This document shows positions 1-8,138 of a stretch of 64,000 bases of DNA, one piece after another. Location: assembly GCA_947475735.1 (NCBI GenBank), contig CANJLQ010000006.1, positions 62,001-126,000 of the forward strand, written 5' to 3'. Origin of the DNA: Caulobacteraceae bacterium. Its GTDB lineage: Bacteria > Pseudomonadota > Alphaproteobacteria > Caulobacterales > Caulobacteraceae. Below the pieces are notes generated by a model. That model did not search any database. It worked only from the letters and a program-made list of their open reading frames with translations, and was not told the DNA's origin. The position numbers were made by a program, and so were the translations under genes. Each line of letters starts with the position of its first letter. Position 1 is the first letter of the stretch.

Positions 1-1
1 G

Positions 2-673
2 AACGTCGCCTACCACGAGGTCGAGAAGCGCAACATCGTCCGCTACAACCTGATCTGTTTCGCCTTCACCCTGACCGGCCTGGCGGCGGTCCTGATGGCG
101 GCGGCCCTGGTGGTCGGGGTGCCCGTGGTGCTGGGCGTCTTCGGCCTCGCCGAGGAATGGCAGGCGCTCGCCCCCCTGCGATGGCCGGTCCTGTTCGTGC
201 TGTATGTCGGGGCGCTGGCCGTGATCTACCGGTTCGGGCCTTGTCGATCGAGCGCGCGATGGCGCTGGCTCACGCCGGGGGCCTTGTTCGCGGCCGTGCT
301 CAGCCTGCTGGTGTCGTTCCTGTTCAGCTGGTTCCTGACCACCTTCGTGCGGCTGGATTCCTACGGACCGCTGGCGACCGCCATGGCCTTCCTGTTGTGG
401 ACCTGGATCTCGGTGCAGGTGATCCTGATGGGGGCCGAGTTGAACGCCGAGATCGAGCACCAGACCGCCCATGACACGACCACCGGCGATCCCCTCCCGC
501 TGGGCGAGCGGGGCGCCGTCATGGCCGATACGGTTGGACCGAGACGGGGCAATCCCGCGGCCCTGAGCTTCACCCTGCGTCACGCGGAGGCGATCGCCGA
601 CCGGCTGGGACGTCGTCGAAACCGGCCCCCTGGATCGCCGGGGTCGCAGAGTGACGGTCGAAGCCCTATCTAG
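2..673 (+). CDS. YihY/BrkB family inner-membrane protein, 3' part
   Basis: The reading frame is open from base 2, so the start lies outside the window; only the last 223 codons are seen. The visible part holds several hydrophobic segments separated by short polar turns. It includes a segment rich in Gly, Phe and Trp near the motif SYGPLATAMAFLLW and the ending VQVILMGAELNAE, which is typical of the C-terminal half of the YihY/BrkB (formerly RNase BN) integral membrane family. The last 60 or so residues are polar, Arg/Pro-rich and probably a cytoplasmic tail. The molecular function of the family is not settled. The next gene starts 4 bases after the stop. Confidence 0.8.
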   Translation, partial: NVAYHEVEKRNIVRYNLICFAFTLTGLAAVLMAAALVVGVPVVLGVFGLAEEWQALAPLRWPVLFVLYVGALAVIYRFGPCRSSARWRWLTPGALFAAVLSLLVSFLFSWFLTTFVRLDSYGPLATAMAFLLWTWISVQVILMGAELNAEIEHQTAHDTTTGDPLPLGERGAVMADTVGPRRGNPAALSFTLRHAEAIADRLGRRRNRPPGSPGSQSDGRSPI

Positions 674-677
674 GGCG

Positions 678-920
678 ATGAACAATTTTCGACCGACCAC
701 CATAGAACGCGCTTACGAACTGGCCCGCAGCGGGGCCTGCCGGACGGTCGGGGAGATCAAGGCCAAGCTTCAGGCCGAGGGCTACGAAGGCGTCAAGGAC
801 CGGCTCTATGGGGCCTCCATGACCGGTGCGCTCAGGAAGCTCTGCGCCGACAACTACGTCGCCCCGGAAGGCGAGGACGACGCACCGGCCCCGAAGTCGG
901 TCGACGACGACGACGACTGA
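678..920 (+). CDS. small conserved alphaproteobacterial protein of unknown function
   Basis: Encodes 80 residues starting MNNFRPTTIERAYELA. The start at 678 is preferred over an in-frame upstream one at 651, because the upstream one would overlap the previous gene and adds nothing that looks conserved. The body is predicted to be helical and resembles a small winged or helical domain (ERAYELARSG...VGEIKAKLQAEGY...LRKLC). It ends in an acidic run of five Asp. I recognise the pattern as a small protein common in alphaproteobacteria, but I know no function for it. Confidence 0.72.
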   Translation: MNNFRPTTIERAYELARSGACRTVGEIKAKLQAEGYEGVKDRLYGASMTGALRKLCADNYVAPEGEDDAPAPKSVDDDDD

Positions 921-1092
921 GTCTCGCAATCGCTTGCGTTCCCCGACCGATGCGTCCATACGGGCCACGTCGATCTCTCTGCGTAACGCCCTCTCTCTCT
1001 GCGAACGCACCGAGTTTCTGGCCGATCCCATTCAGACCCGACAGGCTCCACGCGCTCTTGCGTGCGGCCGTTAACTCGAACGGAGAGCTGAA

Positions 1093-1305
1093 ATGGCGAC
1101 CGGAACTGTCAAGTGGTACAACGCAACCAAGGGCTATGGCTTCATCGAGCCGAGCGACGGCGGCAAGGACGTGTTCGTGCACGTCTCGGCCGTTGAAGGC
1201 GCAGGCATGAACGGCCTGAACGAAGGCCAGACCATCTCGTACGAGGTCGAAAAGGACCGTCGCACGGGTAAAGAGTCGGCCGGCCAGCTCAAGGCCGCTG
1301 AATAG
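1093..1305 (+). CDS. cold-shock family (CspA) RNA-binding protein
   Basis: A 70-residue single cold-shock domain, the usual length. RNP1 is KGYGFIEP (residues 13-20) and RNP2 is DVFVH (26-30), the single-strand nucleic acid binding surface. These proteins act as RNA chaperones. A good Shine-Dalgarno (GGAGA) lies 7 bases before the ATG. The gene has a leader of about 170 bases free of other genes, as is common for csp genes, and is followed by two hairpins. Which of the organism's csp paralogues this is, and whether it is cold-inducible, cannot be told from the sequence. Confidence 0.95.
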   Translation: MATGTVKWYNATKGYGFIEPSDGGKDVFVHVSAVEGAGMNGLNEGQTISYEVEKDRRTGKESAGQLKAAE

Positions 1306-1315
1306 TCGGACCCCT

Positions 1316-1373
1316 CCGCTCCTCGGAGCGGGATTGTCTGAAGCGCGGGGTCGCGGCGAGAGCCGCGGCCCCG
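1316..1373 (+). terminator. tandem hairpins after the cold-shock gene
   Basis: Two GC-rich hairpins follow the stop codon by 10 bases. The first pairs CCGCTC with GAGCGG (1316-1331, 4-base loop). The second pairs GGGGTCGCGGC with GCCGCGGCCCC around GAGA (1347-1372, one G-T wobble). Neither has a strong T-run, so they may stabilise the mRNA end or act with Rho rather than be classical intrinsic terminators. Confidence 0.5.
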
Positions 1374-1445
1374 TTCGCATGTCGGAGAGGGGCCACGCGC
1401 GACATGGGCGCGCTTGCCCCGTGGCCAAGGCCCGCGTAGAGCGCC

Positions 1446-2171
1446 ATGACCATGTTCGGCCTCGCCAATCCTGAACGTTTCATGCGCTTCACCGCGCCCC
1501 TGACCCCCGTCCTCTGGGGCGTGGCGGCGCTGCTTCTGGCCGTCGGAACCTGGTTGAGCTTCGCCGCCCCCGGAGATTATCAGCAGGGCGACACGGTGCG
1601 GATCATGTTCGTCCATGTGCCGGCCGCGACCCTGGGGCTCGCGGCCTATGCGGCCTTGGGCGTCTCAAGCTTCTTCGCCCTGGTGTTCCGGCATTCGCTG
1701 GCGGACGCGGCGGCGCGGGCGGCGGCCTTGCCGGGCGCGGCCTTCACCGCCCTGGCCCTGGTCACGGGCAGCCTGTGGGGCCAGCCGATGTGGGGCACCT
1801 GGTGGGTGTGGGACGCGCGCCTGACCAGCGTGCTGGTGCTGTTCCTGTTCTACCTTGGCTACATGGCGCTGCGCTCGTCGATCGACGACGAGCAGAAGGC
1901 CGGGCGAGCGGCGGCGGTGCTGGGTCTGGTCGGGCTGATCAACCTGCCGATCGTCAAGTTCTCGGTCGACTGGTGGAACACCTTGCACCAGCCGGCCTCG
2001 CTGCTGCGCGCCGGGGGCACCAGTCTGGATCCGGTCTTTCTCGCCCCGCTGCTGACGATGATGGCGGCCTATGGGGCCCTGTTCGGCGCGATCTGGCTGA
2101 CGACGATCCGGGCCGAGGTGGTCCGTCGCCGGGTGCAGACCCTGCGCGCGCGCCTGGCGCTGGAGGCCTGA
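1446..2171 (+). CDS. ccmC: CcmC, haem delivery protein of cytochrome c maturation
   Basis: A 241-residue polytopic membrane protein with about six transmembrane segments. It carries the tryptophan-rich WGTWWVWD motif (residues 116-123) that defines the CcmC/CcmF haem-handling family. Two histidines in expected loops, VHVP (His57) and LHQP (His181), are the probable axial haem ligands. CcmC loads haem on the chaperone CcmE at the periplasmic face. The stop overlaps the ccmD start (TGATG), so translation is likely coupled. The ABC subunits ccmA and ccmB, often just upstream, are not in the window. Confidence 0.95.
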   Translation: MTMFGLANPERFMRFTAPLTPVLWGVAALLLAVGTWLSFAAPGDYQQGDTVRIMFVHVPAATLGLAAYAALGVSSFFALVFRHSLADAAARAAALPGAAFTALALVTGSLWGQPMWGTWWVWDARLTSVLVLFLFYLGYMALRSSIDDEQKAGRAAAVLGLVGLINLPIVKFSVDWWNTLHQPASLLRAGGTSLDPVFLAPLLTMMAAYGALFGAIWLTTIRAEVVRRRVQTLRARLALEA

Positions 2172-2356
2172 TGCTCGATCTGGACATGAGCCCCTATGCG
2201 GCCTTCGTCTGGCCCGCCTGGGGCCTGACCGTTGTGATCCTGGGAGGGGTCGCGGCGCGCGCGGTGCTGTCGGCGCGGCGCTGGAAGGCCGAGCTGAAGC
2301 GGCTGGAAGCGGAGGCCGCAGACCGGCCTCAGGCCGTTGCGGAGACGGCTCCATGA
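2171..2356 (+). CDS. ccmD: CcmD, small haem exporter subunit
   Basis: Encodes 61 residues: a short N-terminus (MLDLDMSPYAAFVWPAWG), one transmembrane helix and a charged coil ending in Glu/Ala. This is the classical CcmD layout. CcmD sits with CcmABC and is needed to release holo-CcmE. Identification rests on its size, the single helix, the Tyr-Ala-x-Phe-Val-Trp-x-Ala pattern, and its place between ccmC and ccmG. It overlaps both neighbours (TGATG and ATGA), so the three are one operon. Confidence 0.88.
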   Translation: MLDLDMSPYAAFVWPAWGLTVVILGGVAARAVLSARRWKAELKRLEAEAADRPQAVAETAP

Positions 2357-2955
2357 GCCGCTGGCTGACGGTCATTCCGCTGGTCGTGCTGGCGGCCTTG
2401 GCGATGCTGTTCATCGGCTGGTCGCTGCAGCGCGATCCCGAGTACCGCCCCGACGCCGTGGTCGGGCAGGCGGTGCCCCAGACCGTCCTGCCGATCCTGC
2501 AGGGGGACGTGGCCGGCCCCCAGAACGTCGACCTGAAAACCGCCGGCGTCGGGCGGCCCATGCTGGTCAATCTGTTCGCCAGCTGGTGCGCGCCGTGCCG
2601 GATCGAACACCCCCAGCTGATGGCGCTGAAGGCGCGGGGCATCGCCGTGGTCGGCGTGGCCTACAAGGACGATCCCATCGCCACTCGGGCGTTCCTGGAC
2701 GAACTGGGCGACCCGTTCACGATGGTGCTGGTGGATCGCGAAGGGCGCGCCGGGCTGGACCTGGGCGTCTCCGGCGTGCCCGAGACCTTCGCGGTCGACG
2801 CCATGGGACGGGTCGTGGCCAAGGCGTCGGGCCCCCTGCTGACCCAGGCCGACGTCGATCGTCTGGTCGCGTCTCTGGACGCGCCCTCACGGCCTCTGCC
2901 GACAGCCACGACGCCGGAGGAGCTGGCGGTTCAGCGTCAGACCGCAGCCGGATAG
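2353..2955 (+). CDS. ccmG: CcmG/DsbE-type thiol:disulfide oxidoreductase
   Basis: A 200-residue membrane-anchored thioredoxin. It has an N-terminal signal anchor (residues 4-23), a redox centre WCAPC (78-82) and the cis-proline loop GVPE (141-144). CcmG keeps apocytochrome c or CcmH thiols reduced in the periplasm before haem ligation. The start overlaps the ccmD stop by four bases. The final 30 residues, Pro/Thr/Gln-rich, extend past the usual fold and may be disordered. Confidence 0.93.
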   Translation: MSRWLTVIPLVVLAALAMLFIGWSLQRDPEYRPDAVVGQAVPQTVLPILQGDVAGPQNVDLKTAGVGRPMLVNLFASWCAPCRIEHPQLMALKARGIAVVGVAYKDDPIATRAFLDELGDPFTMVLVDREGRAGLDLGVSGVPETFAVDAMGRVVAKASGPLLTQADVDRLVASLDAPSRPLPTATTPEELAVQRQTAAG

Positions 2956-3000
2956 GGCCGTGTTAACGCTTTCTCGACGGGATTCGTTAACCCTGTCGGC

Positions 3001-3207
3001 ATGAGCACGATCCGGTCCGACCTGCCCACTGCCCTGCCCCTGGCGACCCCGGTCGCGGCTCAGGTCCGCGCGGCCCAGGCGGCGTTCTTCCGCGCCGCTT
3101 TGAACGAAGTCGCCGCCGCCCCAGCGGCAACTCCCGCGCCATCGACCGCCGAAGCGCAGCCGGCTCGAGCCCAGCGGCCGGGCGCCCTGCTGGATATCCG
3201 CGTCTAG
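3001..3207 (+). CDS. small Ala/Pro-rich hypothetical protein
   Basis: Encodes 68 residues, highly Ala- and Pro-rich, with a distinctive end RPGALLDIRV. I have no functional assignment. Codon third positions are strongly G/C, as in neighbouring genes, which supports real coding. The stop overlaps the stop of the convergent marR gene by four bases. TTAACGC and GTTAACCCTG lie just upstream (2963-2996). A similar GTTAACCCTG lies before the small membrane protein at 52706. Confidence 0.55.
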   Translation: MSTIRSDLPTALPLATPVAAQVRAAQAAFFRAALNEVAAAPAATPAPSTAEAQPARAQRPGALLDIRV

Positions 3208-3806
3208 GCGACCGGTTCGGCGACCTTGGCCTTCTTGGGCTTGCGCGCCTTCTTGGGAGGCTCGGTGGCCTTCTTGGCGGCTTTCTCGGCTCGTTTGGCT
3301 TCTTTCTGGGCCTTCTTCTGCGCCTTGGCGTCGGCCTTGGCCTGATCCGGCACGGCGTCGGCGGCGACCGACAGCTCCGACAGCAGGTCCAGGAACCCGT
3401 CACGCTTGCTCTTGGGCAGCAGGGCCATGATCCGGCGATCCGCCGCCTCGACCCGGGGCCGCGCGGCATCCAGCAGGGCCTGACCCTCGGGCGACAGGCG
3501 GACGGCCTTAGCGCGGGCGTCGAGAGCCGAGCGTTCGCGGGTCAGGAGGCCCTTGGTCGTCATGCGGGCGACGAGGTCGGCCAGCGTCGAGCGATCGATG
3601 CCGGTCGCCTTGACCAGGTCGGTCTGGGTCAGCCCCTCCTTGACGGAGACGGCCTCCATCACCGCGAACTGACGCTGGGTCGGGCCGTCGGAACCCAGTT
3701 CCTCGGAATAGATGTCGAGCGCCAGCTGCAGCGCCCGATGCATCAGATGGCTGGGAGAGTCGGCGAGCGTTCCGGACCGCCGCGCCTGTTTGCCAGACTT
3801 CACCAT
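3204..3806 (-). CDS. MarR-family transcriptional regulator with Lys/Ala-rich tail
   Basis: A 200-residue protein. The winged-helix MarR domain covers about residues 15-150: recognition region GLTQTDLVKATGIDRSTLADLVARM, then the wing DARAKAVRLSPEG. MarR dimers usually repress a nearby gene and respond to a small ligand; the target is not evident here. From about residue 155 the chain is almost only Lys, Ala, Glu and Pro, resembling a histone H1-like nucleic-acid-binding tail. That tail is unusual for MarR, whose members are typically near 150 residues. Confidence 0.88.
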   Translation of the reverse strand: MVKSGKQARRSGTLADSPSHLMHRALQLALDIYSEELGSDGPTQRQFAVMEAVSVKEGLTQTDLVKATGIDRSTLADLVARMTTKGLLTRERSALDARAKAVRLSPEGQALLDAARPRVEAADRRIMALLPKSKRDGFLDLLSELSVAADAVPDQAKADAKAQKKAQKEAKRAEKAAKKATEPPKKARKPKKAKVAEPVA

Positions 3807-3942
3807 CGAACGCGCTTCCCCTTTGCCGTATGCGGAGGGTTATCAGCGCGGCTTTACAGATTTGTGGCGCTAACGCTCGGCTCGCGGAGCCTCGCGGCTT
3901 GAGCGCGTCGTCTTGTCCGAGCCGATCGGCGCGCAAATACAG

Positions 3943-4629
3943 TCAGGGCGCGGTATCTGGGCGTGCCGGGGCAGACGGATCAACCGGACCTTCGGCGATC
4001 AGATTTTTCATGATCAGGGGCACCTGGGCCAGACCAAAGGCGGACGATGCGATCCACAGCACGCCCCGGAAGCTGACCCAGACGTCGGCGGGATCGACCC
4101 CCTGCATGCCCAGACGCGCCGCGCCCCAGGCAACCAGGGCCTCGGACCGCACCGCCTCGTTCACCAGGGCGACCGCCAGGAAGAAGAAGCCGTATCGGAT
4201 CGTCAGGATACGCCACGCCCGGTCGTTGACCGGAATGACCGTGCCCAGAAGGGATTTCAGCGGCTGTTTGCCCAGAACCGTCCCGCCCAGCAGCGCCACG
4301 GCCAGCGAGGCGTTCAGCACCGTGACCTTCAGCTTCACGAACAGGTCGTCGTTGAAGACGATCGTCAGCACTCCGAACACCAGGGCGAAACCGCCGACCA
4401 GCAGCGGCATCAGCGCCAGGCGCTTTTCGACCAGCAGGCCGACGGCCACGGCGACGGCGGCACCGGCGACCAGGGCCCAGGTCGCCTGGACCAGGGCCTC
4501 GTCGCCCGGCAGACCGCGCAACCTCAGCACCAGGAAGGCCAGTCCGAAGGCGGCGATGGCGCCGAAATCCACGACCTGGCGGATCCAGGCCGGCGGGGCG
4601 GCGGCGGGTGTCGGCTCGACGTCGCTCAT
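3943..4629 (-). CDS. yciB: YciB/IspZ family inner-membrane (septation protein A) protein
   Basis: A 228-residue protein with five or six transmembrane segments. It has the family signature around FNDDLFVKLKVTVLNASLA and the late arginine-rich segment NDRAWRILTIRYG. YciB/IspZ ('intracellular septation protein A') helps maintain the cell envelope and interacts with elongation and division proteins; its biochemistry is unclear. It is two bases downstream of ftsY on the same strand, so the two are probably co-transcribed. Confidence 0.88.
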   Translation of the reverse strand: MSDVEPTPAAAPPAWIRQVVDFGAIAAFGLAFLVLRLRGLPGDEALVQATWALVAGAAVAVAVGLLVEKRLALMPLLVGGFALVFGVLTIVFNDDLFVKLKVTVLNASLAVALLGGTVLGKQPLKSLLGTVIPVNDRAWRILTIRYGFFFLAVALVNEAVRSEALVAWGAARLGMQGVDPADVWVSFRGVLWIASSAFGLAQVPLIMKNLIAEGPVDPSAPARPDTAP

Positions 4630-4631
4630 GC

Positions 4632-5585
4632 TCAGTCCTCTAGCCCCACCAGGGATCGGGAAAACGCCCGGGCGTCGAACGGTTGCAGGTCGTCGATGCC
4701 CTCGCCGACGCCGATCAGCTTGATCGGGGCGTCGGACGCCTGGGCCACGGGCACCAGAACGCCGCCCCGCGCCGTGCCGTCCAGCTTGGTCATCACCAGG
4801 CCGGAGACGAAGGCGGCCCGGCCGAAGATCTGTTCCTGGGCCAGGGCGTTGCGACCCACTGTGGCGTCCAGCACCAGCAAGGTCTCATGCGGGGCGTCCG
4901 GATCGATCTTCTTCAGCACCCGCACGATCTTCAGCAGCTCGTCCATCAGGGCGGACTTGTTCTGCAGCCGCCCGGCCGTGTCGATCAGGACGACGTCGAA
5001 GCCCTCCTCTCGCGCCTTGGTATAGGCGTCGAAGGCGAGACCGGCGGGATCGGCTCCGTCGCGGCGGCTTTCGAAATGGGCCCCGGCGCGCTCGGACCAG
5101 ACCTTCAGCTGCTCGCGGGCGGCGGCGCGGAAGGTGTCGCCGGCGACGATCATGACCTTGGCGCCCCGGGCCGTCAGATCGGCGGCGATCTTGCCCAGCG
5201 TCGTGGTCTTGCCCGAGCCGTTGACGCCGACGAACAGCACCACGAACGGCTTGATGCCGCCACCGACGCCCTCGAGCCCCAGCGGGTCGAACACCGCCTG
5301 GCGCGGCAGGAGCTCGGCGGCGACCGCCTCGGCCAGGGCCTCCTTGACCTCGCGCTCGTCGGACACCTTGCCGAAGCGTAGATCCCGGAACCGGGCCACG
5401 ATCCGGTCGGTGGCGGCAGGGCCGAGATCGCTTTCCAGCAGATGCTCTTCCAGCCGATCGAGGGCGGCCTCGCTCAGCGGCTCCTTGACGAAGGCGCCGA
5501 CCACCGTCTCGGTCATCTGCTGGCTGGACCGGGCCAGTCCCGCGCTCAGGCGCTGGAACCAGCCCTTCTTGGGCGTGTCGGTCAT
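4632..5585 (-). CDS. ftsY: FtsY, signal recognition particle receptor GTPase
   Basis: A 317-residue SRP-GTPase with the N domain (about 1-105) and G domain. Motifs seen are G1 GVNGSGKTTT (120-129), DTFRAAAREQL (150-160), DTAGR (202-206) and TKLDG (266-270). FtsY docks SRP-ribosome complexes at the membrane for co-translational insertion. The acidic A domain of E. coli FtsY is missing and replaced by a short amphipathic start (KKGWFQRLSAGLARSS), as is common in alphaproteobacteria. The ATG at 5585 precedes that helix. Confidence 0.97.
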   Translation of the reverse strand: MTDTPKKGWFQRLSAGLARSSQQMTETVVGAFVKEPLSEAALDRLEEHLLESDLGPAATDRIVARFRDLRFGKVSDEREVKEALAEAVAAELLPRQAVFDPLGLEGVGGGIKPFVVLFVGVNGSGKTTTLGKIAADLTARGAKVMIVAGDTFRAAAREQLKVWSERAGAHFESRRDGADPAGLAFDAYTKAREEGFDVVLIDTAGRLQNKSALMDELLKIVRVLKKIDPDAPHETLLVLDATVGRNALAQEQIFGRAAFVSGLVMTKLDGTARGGVLVPVAQASDAPIKLIGVGEGIDDLQPFDARAFSRSLVGLED

Positions 5586-5684
5586 GCGACGCCTTTAGCG
5601 GTCGCGGGGGCGCAGGTCACGGTCTATCGTGGCGCCCGACCGACTTAGGCTCTATATGAGCAAAACTCCGATCAGGACCGCGCC

Positions 5685-7736
5685 TTGGCCGAGCCCCACA
5701 CCTTTCATCTGCCGTCGACCCACGGCTTCGTCCGCGTGGCGGCGGCGACGCCCGTGGTCCACATCGCCGATCCGGCGGCCAACGCGGCCGAGCACCTGGC
5801 CCTGATCCAGGAGGCGGGCGCGGCGGGGGCCGATCTGGTGGTCTTTCCCGAGCTGAGCCTGTCGGCCTATGCGATCGACGACCTGCATATGCAGAAGACG
5901 CTGCTGGACGCGGTCGAGGCGCAACTGCCGGCCCTGGCCCAGGCGGCGGCAGAGGCGGGCGTGGCGGCCGTGGTCGGGGCTCCGATCCGGCACGGCGACC
6001 GGCTGCTGAACTGCGCGGTCCTGCTGGCCGGGGGCGAGATCGTGGGGGCCGTGCCCAAGACCTATCTGCCGAACTATCGCGAGTACTATGAGAAACGCTG
6101 GTTCGCGGCGGGCGACGACATCGGGGTCGAGACCCTGCGGATCGCCGGGACCGACAGCTGGATCGGCACGCGGCTGTTGTTCGAGGCCGACGATCGGCCG
6201 GGCTTCGTCGTCGGGCTGGAGGTGTGCGAGGACTTCTGGTCGCCGCTGCCGCCGTCGACGCGCCAGGCGCTGGCGGGCGCGCGCATCCTCTGCAACCTGT
6301 CGGCCTCCAACATCGTCATCGGCAAGGCCGACGAACGGGCGGTGCTGTGCGCCAGCCAGTCGGCGCGGGCCATGGCGGCCTATGTCTTCGCCGCCTCGGG
6401 CTGGGGCGAATCGACCACCGACCTGGCCTGGGACGGTCAGGCGACGATCCATGAGCTGGGCGCGCGACTGGCCTCGGGGGAGCGGTTCTCGCTGGAGAAC
6501 CACCTGACGATCGCCGACGTCGACGTCGACCGGATCGGGCTGGAGCGGCTGCGGACCGGCACCTTCGCCGACTGCGCCCGGCGAGAACTGGACGAGGAGG
6601 GCTATATCCGGCTGGGGTTCAAGGTGCGCGAGGCGGCGATGCCCGGTCCGCTGACCCGGCCGTTGGACCGGTTTCCGTTCGTGCCGGACGACCCGGCGCG
6701 CCTGGATCAGGACTGCTACGAGGCGTTCAACATCCAGATGCAGGGCCTGATGCGGCGGCTGAGGTCGACGGGATCAGAACACATCGTCATCGGCGTGTCG
6801 GGCGGGCTGGACTCGACCCAGGCCCTGCTGGTCGCCTGCGGGGCCTTCGACCGGCTGGGCCTGCCCCGGACCAACATCCTCGGCTTCACGATGCCGGGTT
6901 TCGCGACATCAGAGGGCACCCGATCCAACGCCTGGGCCCTGATGAACGCTCTGGGCGTCACGGGAGCCGAGATCGATATCCGGCCGGCCGCCGAGCGGAT
7001 GCTCAAGGACATCGGCCACGCCTATGCCGACGGCCAGCCGGCCCACGACATCACCTTCGAGAACGTCCAGGCGGGTCTGAGGACGGACTATCTGTTCCGT
7101 CTGGCCAGTCAGAACAGCGCCTTCGTTCTGGGTACCGGCGATCTGTCGGAGCTGGCGCTGGGCTGGGCCACCTATGGCGTCGGCGACCACATGAGCCACT
7201 ACAACGTCAACGGCGGGGTGGCGAAGACCCTGATCCGGCACCTGATCCGATGGGTCGCGGGGCGCGACGACATGGCCCCGGCCGCGGCGACGCTGAACGC
7301 CATTCTGGACACCGAGATCTCGCCCGAGCTGGTGCCGCCGGGCGCGGACGGACGGATCCAGTCGACCGAGGAGACCGTCGGCCCCTATGCGCTGAACGAC
7401 TTCTTCCTGTTCCACGTCACCCGGTTCGGGATGAGCCCGTCCAAGGTGGCCTATCTGGCGCATCAGGCTTGGGGCGACGCGTCTCGCGGAGACTGGCCGG
7501 CCCATCACCCGCAGGCCGACCGTTTGGGTTACGACCTGGCGACGATCAAGGCGTGGCTTAGGAAATTCCTGGTCCGGTTCTTCCAGACCAGCCAGTTCAA
7601 GCGATCGGCCCTGCCGAACGGACCCAAGGTCGTGACCGGCGGCTCGCTGTCCCCGCGGGGGGACTGGCGCGCGCCGTCGGACGGCACGGCGCGAGCGTGG
7701 CTGGACGAACTGGACGTGAACGTCCCGGACGCCTGA
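5685..7736 (+). CDS. nadE: glutamine-dependent NAD+ synthetase
   Basis: A 683-residue two-domain enzyme making NAD+ from deamido-NAD+, ATP and glutamine. The N-terminal nitrilase-type glutaminase has the triad Glu56 (VVFPEL), Lys125 (VPKTYLPNY) and Cys181 (LEVCEDFW). The C-terminal synthetase has the ATP-pyrophosphatase loop SGGLDST (372-378). The length matches the long glutaminase-coupled form. The start is TTG at 5685 with AGGA about 8 bases upstream; the nearby ATG at 5656 is out of frame. It is transcribed divergently from ftsY. Confidence 0.95.
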   Translation: MAEPHTFHLPSTHGFVRVAAATPVVHIADPAANAAEHLALIQEAGAAGADLVVFPELSLSAYAIDDLHMQKTLLDAVEAQLPALAQAAAEAGVAAVVGAPIRHGDRLLNCAVLLAGGEIVGAVPKTYLPNYREYYEKRWFAAGDDIGVETLRIAGTDSWIGTRLLFEADDRPGFVVGLEVCEDFWSPLPPSTRQALAGARILCNLSASNIVIGKADERAVLCASQSARAMAAYVFAASGWGESTTDLAWDGQATIHELGARLASGERFSLENHLTIADVDVDRIGLERLRTGTFADCARRELDEEGYIRLGFKVREAAMPGPLTRPLDRFPFVPDDPARLDQDCYEAFNIQMQGLMRRLRSTGSEHIVIGVSGGLDSTQALLVACGAFDRLGLPRTNILGFTMPGFATSEGTRSNAWALMNALGVTGAEIDIRPAAERMLKDIGHAYADGQPAHDITFENVQAGLRTDYLFRLASQNSAFVLGTGDLSELALGWATYGVGDHMSHYNVNGGVAKTLIRHLIRWVAGRDDMAPAAATLNAILDTEISPELVPPGADGRIQSTEETVGPYALNDFFLFHVTRFGMSPSKVAYLAHQAWGDASRGDWPAHHPQADRLGYDLATIKAWLRKFLVRFFQTSQFKRSALPNGPKVVTGGSLSPRGDWRAPSDGTARAWLDELDVNVPDA

Positions 7737-7742
7737 GCAGGA

Positions 7743-8138
7743 TCAGAAGCGGAAGATCGATTCCAGACGAACGCGCGGCTGGGCGCGGCGGTCGGTCTCG
7801 GGGGCGCGGGCCGGATCCTGTTCAGGCGTGGCTAGGCCGGCGGCGGCACCCACGCGCAGGCGTGGCGACAGGCGATAGTAGGCGCCGGCCTCGACATCTC
7901 CCCAGTCGGCTTCGCGGCCGACGGGCTGGTTCAGATTGAAATCCAGGCCCCACCGGCCGTTCTCGTTCCAGCGCAGACCCCGGCGCGGGGCGGGGGTCGG
8001 GGCGGTGCGCTGAGCGGCGGACGCCTCGGCCAGGCTGACGGCGGGCGCGCGCGAGCGGGTCTGGGCGGACGCGTTTTCGGTCGCGCCGACGAGGGCGGCG
8101 AGCCCGACAACCCCGGCGATGATGACCGACAGCCGCAT
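7743..8138 (-). CDS. ntrZ: NtrZ-like periplasmic regulatory protein
   Basis: A 131-residue secreted protein: signal peptide MRLSVIIAGVVGLAALV... with likely cleavage after Ala-Ser-Ala (about residue 25). A conserved block follows, RWGLDFNLNQPVGREADWGDVEAGAYYRL, and then a C-terminal RVRLESIFRF. The pattern matches my memory of the NtrZ family of Caulobacterales, a periplasmic inhibitor of the nitrogen sensor kinase NtrY. That name is recognition from memory, not a search. The ATG at 8138 has a GGAA Shine-Dalgarno and starts a clean signal peptide; an in-frame ATG at 8222 would place it 28 residues inside. It converges with nadE, with 6 bases between. Confidence 0.65.
   Translation of the reverse strand: MRLSVIIAGVVGLAALVGATENASAQTRSRAPAVSLAEASAAQRTAPTPAPRRGLRWNENGRWGLDFNLNQPVGREADWGDVEAGAYYRLSPRLRVGAAAGLATPEQDPARAPETDRRAQPRVRLESIFRF

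Noticed and set aside
2963..2996. TTAACGC...GTTAACC as a full CtrA box
   Set aside because: The two TTAA elements are 20 bases apart, not 7, so they are only two half-sites.
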